A stretch of 64,000 bases of DNA from positions 5,005,001-5,069,000 of the forward strand of contig NZ_CP087106.1 in NCBI RefSeq assembly GCF_028583545.1, given 5' to 3'. The notes under the pieces are model-generated. The model was not told where the DNA came from. It made no database searches and was given only the letters and a program-made list of their open reading frames with translations. A program made the translations under genes and the position numbers. This document shows positions 16,432-28,754 of this stretch, one piece after another. Each line of letters opens with the position of its first letter. Within the stretch, counting starts at the first letter, position 1. This DNA is from Methylobacterium sp. NMS14P (GTDB taxonomy: Bacteria; Pseudomonadota; Alphaproteobacteria; Rhizobiales; Beijerinckiaceae).

Positions 16432-17364
16432 ATGAGAGAACTCAACACCTTCTCGATCGCCGCCCGCTGCCCGCGGACCGGCCAGCTCGGCGTCGCGGTG
16501 GCGAGCGCCGTCCCGGCGGTGGGCGGGCTGTGCCCGTTCCTCAGGGCCGGGATCGGGGCCGTCACCACCCAGTCCTGGGTGAATCCCTACCTCGCCGCCC
16601 GCATCCTCGACGGGCTGGCCGGCGGGCAGGATCCCGACGCGGCGCTGGCGGCGGCCCTCGCCACCGACGACCGGCCGGACCTGCGCCAGCTCGGCCTCGT
16701 CGACGGGCACGGGCGGGCCGCCGCCTGGACCGGCGCCGGCTGCACGGCGGCGGCCGGCCACCGCACCGGGATCGGCTACGCCGTCCAGGGCAACATGCTC
16801 GCCGGGCCGGGCGTGATCGACGCCATGGCGGAGGCCTTCGCGGGGAGCGCCGCCCAGGATCTGGACGAGCGGCTGACGCGCGCCCTGGAGGCCGGCGACG
16901 CGGCCGGCGGCGACCGGCGCGGCAAGCAGTCGGCGGCGCTCAAGATCGTCGCCGGCGAGGATTACCCGCTCCTCGACCTGCGGGTCGACGAGCACGCCGA
17001 GCCCGTCGCCGAGCTGCGCCGCGTCCTCGCGGTCGCCCGTCGGCAGCTCGTGCCGTTCGTGGCCGGCATGCCCCGGAAGGACGGCCCGGCCGGTGCCCTG
17101 CCGGACGACGTCGTGGCGATGCTCCTGAGGGGCCCCGCCGAGCGGCCGGGCGCGGCGACCGTCGATGCGCCGGACCTCCTGCGCGACGTCGTCGGCCTGC
17201 GCCAGGAGCCCCGGCGGGTCGCGCACCTGCTGGCGCAGTTCGCGCCGGTGCTCGCCGAGATCGCGCGGCTCCGCGACCTCGACCTCGCGGACATCCATCC
17301 GCCGGTCGTCTTCGATCCGACCTTGCCGTACCGCCGGGTGCCCCATGACGACCGCCGCGACTGA
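16432..17364 (+). CDS. DUF1028 (Ntn-hydrolase-like) protein with AtzG/GatC-like C-terminal extension
   Basis: 310 residues. Residues 1-205 match DUF1028, a family with an Ntn-hydrolase-like fold: NTFSIAARCPRTGQLGVAVA at the start, and GYAVQGNMLAG in the core. DUF1028 would end near 205 (LDLRVDEHAEPVAELRRVL). Residues about 244-302 form a helical stretch followed by DIHPPVVFDPTLPYRR, which resembles the small AtzG/GatC-type subunit of AtzE-like amidases. The next gene is such an amidase and starts inside this one (20-base overlap). The extension assignment is a visual inference and needs a profile search. Biochemical function of DUF1028 is unknown. Confidence 0.8.
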   Translation: MRELNTFSIAARCPRTGQLGVAVASAVPAVGGLCPFLRAGIGAVTTQSWVNPYLAARILDGLAGGQDPDAALAAALATDDRPDLRQLGLVDGHGRAAAWTGAGCTAAAGHRTGIGYAVQGNMLAGPGVIDAMAEAFAGSAAQDLDERLTRALEAGDAAGGDRRGKQSAALKIVAGEDYPLLDLRVDEHAEPVAELRRVLAVARRQLVPFVAGMPRKDGPAGALPDDVVAMLLRGPAERPGAATVDAPDLLRDVVGLRQEPRRVAHLLAQFAPVLAEIARLRDLDLADIHPPVVFDPTLPYRRVPHDDRRD

Positions 17365-18757
17365 CGCCCTCTGGCAAGCCCCGATCACCGAGCTCGCGCG
17401 CCGGATCGCGGCGCGGGAGCTGTCGAGCGCCGAGCTCGTCGGCGCCAGCCTCGACCGGATCGCGCGCCTCGACGGCGCCCTGAACAGCTTCGTCCACCTC
17501 TCGCCCGCGGCCCTCGACGCCGCGCGCGCGGCCGATGCCGAGATCGCCCGGACGGGTCCGCGCGGCCCGCTGCACGGCATTCCGATCGCCGTCAAGGACA
17601 ACTACACCACGGCCGACATGTCGACCCGGGCCGGCACGGCGGTGGAGGCCCTGACCTTCCCGGCGGCCGACAGCCACGCCGTGGCGCGGCTGCGGGCGGC
17701 CGGCGCGGTGATCCTCGGCAAGACGCGGATGCACGAATTCGCCTGGGGCATGGTCACGCCGCCGACCCGCAACCCCTGGGACCCCGACCGGGTGCCCGGC
17801 GGCTCCAGCGGCGGCTCGGGCGCGGCGGTCGCGGCCCGCCTCTGCCCGGCCGCGCTCGGCTCGGACACGGGCGGCTCGATCCGGATCCCGGCCGCCCTGT
17901 GCGGGGTCGTCGGCCTCAAGCCGACCTACGGCCGGGTCGGCCGGTCGGGGATCGTGCCGCATTCCTGGTCCCTCGACCATGCCGGGCCGCTGACCCTGAC
18001 GGTCGCCGATGCCGCCCTGATGCTGCAGGCGCTCGCCGGGCCGGATGCCGGCGATCCCGCCGCCAGCGCGGCGCCGGTCCCCGACTACACGGCCGGGCTG
18101 GACCGGCCGATCCGGGGCCTGCGGGTCGCGGTGATCCGCAACCACTTCTTCGACGCGGTCGACGACGACGTCGCCGCCGCCGTCGAGGCGGCGCTCCGCT
18201 TCCTCGAAGACCGGGGCTGCGCGGTGCGCGACGTCGCGGTGCCGTCCCTGCGCCACGGCCTCGGCGCCATCTACGCCATCGAGCTCGCCTCCTCGACCGC
18301 CTACCACGACCGCAGCCTCGCCCGGGGCCACGTGGCGGGCTTCGCCGCCGACGTCCGCGACCTCGTGGAGATGGGCCGGCTCGTGACCGGGCCGGACTAC
18401 CTGCGCGCCGAGCAGGTGCGGGCCCTGATCATGGACGAGATGGCCGCCGTCCTGGCCGAGGCCGACGTGATCGTCGGCCCGGCCTCGCCGCTGACCGCGT
18501 GGCGGACGGACGAGTCCGCGGTGTCGCTCGGCGGGCGCGCGGAGAGCGTGCTGGCGGCCTCCTGGCGCCTGACCTACCCGTTCAACCTCGCGGGCCTGCC
18601 GGCCATCGCGCTGCCCTGCGGCTTCGACCGGCGCGGCCTGCCGATCAGCCTCCAGATCGCCGCCCGGCCCTTCGCCGAGGCCGAGATCCTGCGCGTCGCC
18701 CACCAGTACGAGCGGGCGCACGACTGGTGGTCCCGGGTGCCGCCCCTGGCCGCCTGA
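17345..18757 (+). CDS. amidase-signature enzyme (AtzE/GatA-like)
   Basis: 470 residues. The amidase-signature catalytic set is present: Lys84 in GIPIAVKDNYTT, the glycine/serine loop PGGSSGGSGAAVAA at 151-164, and the nucleophile Ser178 in SDTGGSIRIPAALCG. It hydrolyses an amide bond in the cytoplasm. The start is the ATG at 17345, inside the DUF1028 gene, which implies coupled translation. Homologs of this branch act on biuret-type or acylated amides together with a small GatC-like partner; the substrate here is not known. The gene closes the amide locus. Confidence 0.92.
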   Translation: MTTAATDALWQAPITELARRIAARELSSAELVGASLDRIARLDGALNSFVHLSPAALDAARAADAEIARTGPRGPLHGIPIAVKDNYTTADMSTRAGTAVEALTFPAADSHAVARLRAAGAVILGKTRMHEFAWGMVTPPTRNPWDPDRVPGGSSGGSGAAVAARLCPAALGSDTGGSIRIPAALCGVVGLKPTYGRVGRSGIVPHSWSLDHAGPLTLTVADAALMLQALAGPDAGDPAASAAPVPDYTAGLDRPIRGLRVAVIRNHFFDAVDDDVAAAVEAALRFLEDRGCAVRDVAVPSLRHGLGAIYAIELASSTAYHDRSLARGHVAGFAADVRDLVEMGRLVTGPDYLRAEQVRALIMDEMAAVLAEADVIVGPASPLTAWRTDESAVSLGGRAESVLAASWRLTYPFNLAGLPAIALPCGFDRRGLPISLQIAARPFAEAEILRVAHQYERAHDWWSRVPPLAA

Positions 18758-18866
18758 GGCGTCGCTCCCGTCCCGAACAGCTGAGCGGGACGGGGACGGT
18801 CGATTGTACGCAATCAATACCGCGACTCATCGCGAATATCCGCGCGATCTACCGATCGATGCGCGT

Positions 18867-18892
18867 GGAACCCTTTTTCCGTCGTCGCCGTT
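18867..18892 (+). promoter_or_regulatory. general-stress (EcfG-type sigma) promoter
   Basis: GGAAC at 18867-18871, 17 bases, CGTT at 18889-18892: a perfect match to the alphaproteobacterial general-stress consensus. It lies 31 bases before the ATG of the small secreted protein at 18924, giving a short leader with CAGGAGG. Confidence 0.75.
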
Positions 18893-18923
18893 GCTGGGTT
18901 CGATTGAAGTCAGGAGGCTACCA

Positions 18924-19154
18924 ATGCGGACCATTATTCTCTCGGGTGCCCTGTTCGCGGCCCTGTGCGGCGCGGCGAGCGCCGAGGAGACCACGGTCAT
19001 CCGCCGCGACGGGCCCGCCGTCGTCGACCACCGCGACACCGTCGTCGAGAAGCGCGAGGTCACCACCGGCAGCGTCGATTGCGGCTCCAAGACCGTCCAC
19101 AAGGAGGACGGCATGGGCAACTCCAAGACCGTCCACAAGGAAGGCTGCAACTGA
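18924..19154 (+). CDS. small secreted protein, Thr/Lys/His-rich, stress-promoter controlled
   Basis: 76 residues. Signal peptide MRTIILSGALFAALCGAASA, then a 56-residue mature chain with two similar segments around the motif SKTVHKE (CGSKTVHKEDGMGNSKTVHKEG). Two cysteines (about 54 and 75) bracket the repeats and could form a disulfide in the periplasm. CAGGAGG precedes the ATG. No family recognised. The general-stress promoter just upstream suggests a role in envelope protection. Confidence 0.8.
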   Translation: MRTIILSGALFAALCGAASAEETTVIRRDGPAVVDHRDTVVEKREVTTGSVDCGSKTVHKEDGMGNSKTVHKEGCN

Positions 19155-19198
19155 TCCTCGGCGGCCAGAAGCGATCTGACGACCCTGGAGATCTCAGC

Positions 19199-19615
19199 AT
19201 GATGAGCAAGCTTCTTCTGTCACTGGCGACCGCCGGCCTCCTCGCCCTCCCGGTGGCCGCCCAGGCGCAGGGCACCCTGCGGGGCGCGGCCGAGGGCGCC
19301 GAGGCCGGATCGGCCGCGGCCGGACCGGTCGGCGGCATCGTCGGCGGCGCGGTCGGCGCGGCCACCGGCACGGTGGGCGGCATCCTGGGCGTCGACGACC
19401 GCCCGCGGTTCCGCAGCTACGTCCGCGACCGCGGCGTGCGCTCCTACAGCTGGGGCGGTCCGGTCCGGGTCGGCACCGTGCTGCCGGAGGACAGCGTCAC
19501 CTACTACGACGTGCCCACCGACTACCGGGTGCGTCCGGGCTACCGCTACACCATCGTGAACGAGCAGCCCGTCCTGGTCGATCGCGGCCACCGCATCGTC
19601 GAGGTCATCGACTGA
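19199..19615 (+). CDS. secreted DUF1236-type protein
   Basis: 138 residues, signal peptide ending AAQAQG. A glycine/alanine-rich section of about 45 residues (AAGPVGGIVGGAVGAATGTVG) is followed by a compact C-terminal part, residues 90-138 (VGTVLPEDSVTYYDVPTDYR, and VNEQPVLVDRGHRIVEVID) that fits DUF1236, a small domain common in Rhizobiales secreted proteins. Function unknown. It starts 44 bases after the previous gene, so it probably shares its stress promoter. Confidence 0.82.
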   Translation: MMSKLLLSLATAGLLALPVAAQAQGTLRGAAEGAEAGSAAAGPVGGIVGGAVGAATGTVGGILGVDDRPRFRSYVRDRGVRSYSWGGPVRVGTVLPEDSVTYYDVPTDYRVRPGYRYTIVNEQPVLVDRGHRIVEVID

Positions 19616-19770
19616 TCGGAGGGGCGCCGGGATCCCGGCGCTCCGCCAGGCAGGACGGCCCGTCCGGCATCGCCGGGCGGGCCGTCACGCGTGAGGCGGG
19701 CCGTGCCGGACGAGGAGACGAGATCGCGCGTCTCGCGCGGGCACGGGCGCTGGAGACGGGGCGCGACGGA

Positions 19771-19915
19771 CCCCCTCTCCCGAGCGGGAGAGGGCCGGGG
19801 TGAGGGACGAGAAGTAGCAGGATCGAGCGCCCCGTCGCCGTTCAGCCGAAGTCGAGACTTTCTCGGTGAGGCCGCATCCCTCACCCTGTCCCTCTCCCGC
19901 CCGGGAGAGGGGACC
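19771..19915. repeat. dispersed repeat, family B, copy 2
   Basis: Same layout as 12687-12832: terminal hairpins of CCCTCTCCC/GGGAGAGGG at both ends and the core GTCGAGACTTTCTCGG followed by TGAGGCCGCATCCCTCACCC. It fills much of the 394-base gap between the DUF1236 gene and the end of the CheB/CheR gene; no gene was seen in the rest of that gap. Confidence 0.85.
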
Positions 19916-20009
19916 CGCGGCCGGTCCTGAAGCCGCTGCCGACACGGATGGGTGGACCCAACGGCCCGCCGCGAGCGCGCAGCCGGTCGCGGCGGGATCG
20001 GCCCCCGTC

Positions 20010-23466
<3,457 letters not shown>

Positions 23467-23486
<20 letters not shown>

Positions 23487-24027
23487 CGAGATCCGCGAGG
23501 GTGAGCTTGGCCTGCGCGACCGTGGCGACCGTGTTGGCGATCGTCATCAGCGAGCCCTCGATGACGAGCCCACTCTCCGCAAGCGTCGGGGTCAGCCGGG
23601 ACAGGGTCCGGCCGAGTTCGGTATCGTAGGCGGAAAGCAACTCGGGTTGCGAGCGGCTGACATCGAATTGGGATGCGAAAAGAAAGCGCACCTCGCCCGA
23701 GAGCGCCTTCAGTTTGGACATGTACAGCAGATTGACGAAGGGCTTCCCGTCCTTGCGGAAATTCACGATCGGCGTGCGCACCGTGTCCTGCCGGTCGTTC
23801 TCCAGGAAGGCGTGGATCTTGGCCCGCGCCTCCCGATTCTCGGCGTCGCGCTGGAGGAGGCGGCAATTGCGCCCGACGACCTCCGCGCCCGTGTAGCCGG
23901 TGAGCTGGTGGAACCGCTCGTTCACCAGGAGCAGGACGTTGTCGTCGGTCGCGGCGGCCAGCGCCACGGCGATGTGGGATTTCTCGAAGAAGGCCCTGAG
24001 TTCGTCCGGGATTGTCTGGCTGTCCAC
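23467..24027 (-). CDS. short LOV blue-light photoreceptor
   Basis: 186 residues from a GTG at 24027; an ATG at 24168 would add 47 Arg/Ser/Pro-rich residues encoded by a tandem repeat, which look untranslated. LOV core: residues 9-125 with flavin-adduct Cys55 in GRNCRLLQRDAE, LLLVNERFHQLTGYTGAEV ahead of it and the conserved Gln120 in FLFASQFDV. A 55-residue helical tail follows with no kinase. Light should form a flavin-cysteine bond and change the helical tail. The gene ends inside the start of the CheB-CheR-kinase gene, its likely partner. Confidence 0.88.
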
Positions 24028-24106
24028 GGTCGGTTCCCTGTCGCCTCCGTTCGGCGCGGTCCTGCGGGTCCGTTCCCGGGGCCGCCCGCCCGGCGGGCAC
24101 CGCGCC

Positions 24107-24142
24107 GAGGACGCCCGCGAGGACACCCGCGAGGACACCCTC
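24107..24142. repeat. 12-base tandem repeat, three imperfect copies
   Basis: GAGGACGCCCGC, GAGGACACCCGC, GAGGACACCCTC in succession, upstream of the LOV gene on its reverse strand. It would encode RVSSRVSS-like residues if the longer LOV reading were translated, which I doubt. Confidence 0.75.
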
Positions 24143-24252
24143 ATGGGCGCGCCGCCGCGGTATGGCAATGACGCCCGGCCCGGCGAACCCGTTCCGCGCG
24201 GGCCTGCGACGCCGTGTGTCCGGGAAGCGCCGCCCGCCCGGGCCTCCGGACC

Positions 24253-26835
24253 TCAGCCCTCGCCGCCGATGATGCCGCGGATGCGGGTGGCGAGCGCCTC
24301 CAGGGCGAAGGGCTTCGTCATCACCTGCATGCCGGGACCGAGATGGCCGTGGTTGAGGGCGGCGTTCTCGGCGTAGCCGGTGATGAACAGGACCTTCAGG
24401 TCGGGGCGGTGCTGGCGGCCGGCATCGGCCATCTGGCGGCCGTTCATGCCGCCGGGCAGTCCGACATCGGTGATCAGCATGTCGATGCGCACGTCCGACT
24501 GGAGCACCTTCAGCCCCGAGGCGCCGTCCGCCGCCTCGATCGCCGCGTAGCCGAGATCCTCCAGCACCTCGGTCACCAGCATCCGCACGGTCGGCTCGTC
24601 GTCCACCACCAGGACCGTCTCGCCCTGCTCGGCGCGGGGCGCGTGGGCGAGGTCCGGCAGGCTGACCTCGGCCTCCGCCTCGCCGAGATGGCGGGGCAGG
24701 TAGAGGCACACCATCGTGCCCTGGCCGACCTCCGAGTAGATCCGGACCTGCCCGCCGGACTGCTTGGCGAATCCGTAGATCATCGAGAGGCCGAGGCCGG
24801 TGCCCTCGCCGATCGGCTTGGTGGTGAAGAACGGGTCGAAGGCCTTGGCGACCACGTCGGGGGTCATGCCGGTGCCGTTGTCCGAGACGCAGAGCGTCAC
24901 GTACTGCCCCGGCTCCAGCTCGCGCTCCTGGGCGGCCCGGTGGTCGAGCCAGCGGTTGGCGGTCTCGATGACGATGCGCCCGCCCGCCGGCATCGCGTCC
25001 CGGGCGTTGATGCACAGGTTGAGCAGCGCGTTCTCGAGCTGGCTCGGGTCGACCAGCGTCGGCCACAGGCCGCCGGCCCCCACCGACTCGATCGCCACCG
25101 CGGGGCCGACCGTGCGGCGGACGAGCTCCATCATGCCCTCGACCAGGCGGTTCGCGTCCGTCGGCTTCGGGTCGAGGGTCTGGCGGCGCGAGAAGGCCAG
25201 CAGGCGGTGGGTCAGGGCGGCGGCGCGCTTGGCCGCGCCCTGCGCCGCGCCGATGTAGCGGTCGAGGTCGCCGACCCGGCCCTGCAGCATCCGGGTCTGC
25301 ATCAGCTCCAGCGAGCCGACGATCCCGGCCAGCATGTTGTTGAAGTCGTGGGCGAGCCCGCCGGTGAGCTGGCCGACCGCCTCCATCTTCTGCGACTGCC
25401 GCAGGGCCTCCTCGGCGCGCATCAGCTCGGCGGAGCGCTCGGCGACCCGCTGCTCCAGGGTCTCGTTGAGGCTGCGCAGCGCCGCGGCGACGCGGTCCCG
25501 CTCCGCCTCGACGGCGCGGCGCTCGTCCACGTCGATCAGGACCCCGGGGAAGCTCAGGGGCGTGCCGTCGGGCGCGTGGTCGACGCGGCCGTTGGCCTCC
25601 AGCCAGTAGTAGCGCCCGTCCGCCCGGCGGACCCGGTACTGGTGCGCGTAGGCGCCGCCCCGGGCGACGGCCTCGTTGATGGCGGCCGCCAGCCCGGGCT
25701 GGTCGTCCGGATGCACGGTCGCGACGATCTGGGCGAGCGGGATGCCGTCCCGGCCGAGCGCCGGGTCGAGGCCGAAGCTGCGGGCGAAGCCCTCGTCGAC
25801 CGTGAACCGGTCGCTCGGCAGGTCCCAGTGCCAGGTGCCGATGATGGCGCCGGCCGCGAGGGCGAGCTGCACGCGCTCGATGTTGGTCCGGGCGAGCGCC
25901 TCGCTGGCGCGCAGGGCGTCCTCCGCCTGCCGGCGCGCCGTGATGTCCCGGAACAGCACCGAGACCTGGCGCCGGCTCGCCGGCCCGATCCGGGCGGCCG
26001 AGACATCGATGAAGCGGTCGGCCTGGGCGAAGAAGCGCTCGAACCGGATCGGGACACCGGTGCGGAGCACGCCGCCGTAGAGCTCGAGCCAGGCCTCCGC
26101 GTCCTCGGCCGACACGAGGTCGCGCAGCGTCCGCCCGACGATGCCGGCGATGCCGGTGTGGCGCTCGTAGCCGGGATTGGCCTCGACGTGGACGTAGTCG
26201 CTCAGCGGGCCGTGCGGGCCGTCGAAGAACTCGATGATGCAGAAGCCGTCGTCGATGGCCTCGAACAGGGTCCGGTAGCGCTCCTCGCCGGCGCGCAGGG
26301 CGTCGCGGGCCGCCCGCTGCTCGGTGATGTCGCGCGCCACCCCGGAGAACCGCACCGGCCGCCCCGCGGCGTCGCGCTCGATCTCCCCCTGCCGGGCGAT
26401 CCAGCGGATCTCGCCGGTATCCGGGCGCCGGATCCGGTAGACGACGTCTCGCGGGGCGTCGCCGCTGCGCCGGCTCGCCGCCGTCGAGACGAGGGGCTGG
26501 TCCTCCGGCAGGATCAGCGCCTCGACCAGCTCGGCCGGGTAGGTGTCGCGCTCCGGCAGGCCGTAGAGCCGGCAGAATTGCGGGGTCGGGTGCAGGAGCC
26601 CGTCCGCGACCCCCACGGTGAACAGGCCGATCCCGCCCGCCTCCTGCGCCCGCAGCAGGCGCGCCTCGGCCTCCCGGAGGGCCAGGCCGGCCCTGTCCGG
26701 GTTCGCGGGGGGCTGAGGGAGCGGCCGGGCGTCCCCCTGCGCGGCGGTCGCGGCCGCCCGCGCCCGGAGGCCGGCGGCTTCCTCTTCCAGCGCGCGGGCG
26801 CGCCGCAGGAGCGCCTCGGTCCCCGTCTCGTCCAC
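24253..26835 (-). CDS. hybrid PAS histidine kinase with C-terminal receiver
   Basis: 860 residues from a GTG at 26835. The start is uncertain: the frame stays open to 27138, but that stretch is only Arg/Pro-rich. A short coiled coil (residues 1-35) leads to PAS domains at about 60-175, 185-305 and 320-445 (ARDITEQ, FRDITARRQ and LIDVDERR mark their ends). The HisKA domain has His496 in LTGGLAHDFNNMLAGI, the ATPase follows at about 600-720, and a receiver at 738-858 has Asp790 in LITDVGLPGGMNG. The order is typical of a hybrid sensor whose own receiver competes for the phosphate. It lies upstream of the LOV gene in the same direction. Confidence 0.87.
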   Translation of the reverse strand: MDETGTEALLRRARALEEEAAGLRARAAATAAQGDARPLPQPPANPDRAGLALREAEARLLRAQEAGGIGLFTVGVADGLLHPTPQFCRLYGLPERDTYPAELVEALILPEDQPLVSTAASRRSGDAPRDVVYRIRRPDTGEIRWIARQGEIERDAAGRPVRFSGVARDITEQRAARDALRAGEERYRTLFEAIDDGFCIIEFFDGPHGPLSDYVHVEANPGYERHTGIAGIVGRTLRDLVSAEDAEAWLELYGGVLRTGVPIRFERFFAQADRFIDVSAARIGPASRRQVSVLFRDITARRQAEDALRASEALARTNIERVQLALAAGAIIGTWHWDLPSDRFTVDEGFARSFGLDPALGRDGIPLAQIVATVHPDDQPGLAAAINEAVARGGAYAHQYRVRRADGRYYWLEANGRVDHAPDGTPLSFPGVLIDVDERRAVEAERDRVAAALRSLNETLEQRVAERSAELMRAEEALRQSQKMEAVGQLTGGLAHDFNNMLAGIVGSLELMQTRMLQGRVGDLDRYIGAAQGAAKRAAALTHRLLAFSRRQTLDPKPTDANRLVEGMMELVRRTVGPAVAIESVGAGGLWPTLVDPSQLENALLNLCINARDAMPAGGRIVIETANRWLDHRAAQERELEPGQYVTLCVSDNGTGMTPDVVAKAFDPFFTTKPIGEGTGLGLSMIYGFAKQSGGQVRIYSEVGQGTMVCLYLPRHLGEAEAEVSLPDLAHAPRAEQGETVLVVDDEPTVRMLVTEVLEDLGYAAIEAADGASGLKVLQSDVRIDMLITDVGLPGGMNGRQMADAGRQHRPDLKVLFITGYAENAALNHGHLGPGMQVMTKPFALEALATRIRGIIGGEG

Positions 26836-27157
26836 GCTCAGCGTCCGCGCGTCGCGACCGAGTCCGCCGCCGGCCGCGCGGGGCGGGCGGGGCGGATCGC
26901 CGGGGCCGGGAGGGCGGGTGATACGGGCACGGGGCTGGCGCTGCGACAGAGTGGCGGGTCGTGCGCGCCTTCTGCCGGAAACGGACCTGGGACGCCACGG
27001 GAACGGACCATAACGCGCGGGAACCGCCAAGGCTGCGTCGGCCGGCCCGGCGACGGCGAGATCGGCGGGCGAGCGGCCGCGGGCGACGATCCGCGCGAGG
27101 CCGCCCCGTCGCCCGGGCGGCCCCGGGGGAGGGCGCACGTCTCCGCGGGGGCGCCGG
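26836..27157. other. 322-base stretch without a supported gene
   Basis: Very GC-rich sequence between the secreted protein gene and the hybrid kinase. Open frames exist on both strands but show only Arg/Pro/Ala-rich shadow translations. It must hold the kinase promoter; no motif was recognised. Confidence 0.5.
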
Positions 27158-27514
27158 CTACGGCTCGGCGAGGCGGCAGGTGGCGCTGCTCGCGCGGGGC
27201 CAGCCGTAGTAGATCGTCTCGGCCTGCACGTCGGCGAGGCCCACGACCTCCGGCACCGAGGCCTGCTGCGTGTCGAGCACCGCCCCGCCGGCCCCGGTGA
27301 AGGTGCACAGGACGGTCACGTTCGTCGCCAGGTCCTGGCCGGTGTTGCGCAGGTTGACCATCGCCCGCTGCGGCTCGTGCGAGTCCGGCGGCGTGTGCAG
27401 CCGAGTCTCCCGCAGGACCAGGGCGGCGTCGGCCCGCGCCGGCGGGGCGAACGCGACGATCAGGCCGGCAGCCAGGAAGGCGCCGGCCCGCCGCGACGAC
27501 TGCATCCTGCGCAT
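27158..27514 (-). CDS. small secreted protein, probable beta-sandwich
   Basis: 118 residues with a signal peptide (SRRAGAFLAAGLIVAFAPPARA, cut near residue 28). The mature part has alternating hydrophobic strands (RAMVNLRNTGQDLATNVTVL, then CTFTGAGGAVLDTQQASVPE) like FxLYD or DUF3426-type beta-sandwich domains, and two cysteines. Function unknown. A GTGCCGGG/CCCGGCAC hairpin lies just upstream (27535-27558). It is on the same strand as the yellow-like gene to its right. Confidence 0.72.
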   Translation of the reverse strand: MRRMQSSRRAGAFLAAGLIVAFAPPARADAALVLRETRLHTPPDSHEPQRAMVNLRNTGQDLATNVTVLCTFTGAGGAVLDTQQASVPEVVGLADVQAETIYYGWPRASSATCRLAEP

Positions 27515-27577
27515 GGTCGGTCCATCCTATCCTCGTGCCGGGTTCACGGACCCGGCACCCGCCTCGATCCAACTTGT

Positions 27578-27594
27578 AACCCGGGATCCGGGTT
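27578..27594 (-). terminator. hairpin after the royal-jelly-like gene
   Basis: AACCCGG-GAT-CCGGGTT, 7-bp stem with a 3-base loop, 60 bases beyond the stop at 27654 on the reverse strand. No T run follows, so termination is only suggested. Confidence 0.4.
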
Positions 27595-27653
27595 CGCCGT
27601 CAGGCGCCGCGCGCCGAACGCACCGCCGCGCCCGAAACCGAGCGGATCCGGCC

Positions 27654-28754
27654 TCAGTTGCGCAGCGGCTTGGCGTCGATCTGCATCCGGTAGATCGTCG
27701 TCGGGAACTTGACCGCCGAGGCCGCGCCGCCGCTCATGGCCGGCGTGCGGTTCATCTGCGCCGCCGGGATCCACAGGCCGCCCTGCTCGTCGATCCACAT
27801 CGCGTCGACCCAGACGAGCCGCGGGTCCTGCACCAGCGTGCTCATCGTCCCGTCCGGCGCGATCTTGAGGATCCGCAGGCCGTCCGTGTCGCTCGCGTAG
27901 ATGGTGCCCGCCGCGTCGATGGCGGTGCCGCCCGTCGCCACGGTGGCGGCGTGGAGCTTCACGTGCCGGGCGCGCTCGGCGTCGCTCACGGCGGCGTCGT
28001 CGAGGTACCGGGTCTCGATGCTGTAGAGCGGCCCGGTGCACGCTTGGTAGTAGAAGGTCTTGCCGTCCGGTGAGACTTCCAGCTGGTCGGCGTGGATGAA
28101 GAGCAGCTTGTCCTTGTCGTCCCGGAGCACCCGGCCCTGGCCGGTCAGCGGGCGCTGCGCGATGGTCGACCAGTGGCCGTCGAGCACCCGCCGCAGGCCG
28201 CCGGTCTCGCGGTCGAGGACGATCAGCCCGGGCTGGCCGGCATCCGTCAGGTAGATGTGTCCGCCGTTGAAGCGGAAGTCGTCGATGAAGCTCTTCTCGG
28301 TGGTCGCCGCCTGCAGCGGGTAGACCCTGCGCACGGCGTTCGTGGCGAGGTCGATCTGCACGAGCTTCGGGCCGCCCGGCAGCGGCGCCGCGCCCATGCC
28401 GGGCGCGCCCTTGTCGACCACCCAGAGGTCCCCGTCCGGGCCGATCCGGATGGCGTTGACCGCCACGAAGGCCCTGGCCGGGTCGTCGCCCGTCTTCCAG
28501 GCGTTCCAGGCCGCGTCGGGGAACGGGACCGCCTTGCCGTCCCGCCACTCCCCGAGCTCGAGCCCCGTGTCCTTGCTCTGCCGCTGGAACGGCGAGAACA
28601 GCCGGCCGTCCGAGGAGCGGGTGATACCGTTGAAGACGAGGTCGTTCGATTCCACCATCGGCTTGAGGGCGTCGGACCCGGCCGGCGCCTCGGCGGCGCG
28701 GCCCGGCGTGCCCAGGCCGACGGCCAGCAGGAGGGCGAGGAGCGTGGCGCGCAT
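27654..28754 (-). CDS. secreted major royal jelly protein / yellow-family protein
   Basis: 366 residues with signal peptide MRATLLALLLAVGLGTPGRA. The body is a six-bladed propeller of the MRJP/yellow family (PF03022): IRIGPDGDLWVVDKGAPGMG, FIDDFRFNGGHIYLTDAG, DGHWSTIAQRP, LEVSPDGKTFYYQACTGPLY and the late ASDTDGLRILKIAPDGT. Bacterial relatives are secreted and some are lactonase-like or dopachrome-converting-like; no activity can be assigned here. The true ATG is at 28754, and the frame stays open further upstream without meaning. Confidence 0.88.
   Translation of the reverse strand: MRATLLALLLAVGLGTPGRAAEAPAGSDALKPMVESNDLVFNGITRSSDGRLFSPFQRQSKDTGLELGEWRDGKAVPFPDAAWNAWKTGDDPARAFVAVNAIRIGPDGDLWVVDKGAPGMGAAPLPGGPKLVQIDLATNAVRRVYPLQAATTEKSFIDDFRFNGGHIYLTDAGQPGLIVLDRETGGLRRVLDGHWSTIAQRPLTGQGRVLRDDKDKLLFIHADQLEVSPDGKTFYYQACTGPLYSIETRYLDDAAVSDAERARHVKLHAATVATGGTAIDAAGTIYASDTDGLRILKIAPDGTMSTLVQDPRLVWVDAMWIDEQGGLWIPAAQMNRTPAMSGGAASAVKFPTTIYRMQIDAKPLRN

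Noticed and set aside
24028..24168. Longer LOV protein starting at the ATG at 24168
   Set aside because: The extra residues are translated from a 12-base tandem repeat and are not LOV-like; the GTG at 24027 with AGGGAA upstream gives a normal LOV start.
26836..27138. Longer N-terminus for the hybrid kinase
   Set aside because: The extra 101 residues are Arg/Pro/Gly-rich, lack a family pattern and have no convincing ribosome site.
24214..27300. 1028-residue open frame on the + strand opposite the hybrid kinase
   Set aside because: No domain pattern; the minus-strand reading has PAS, HisKA and receiver motifs.
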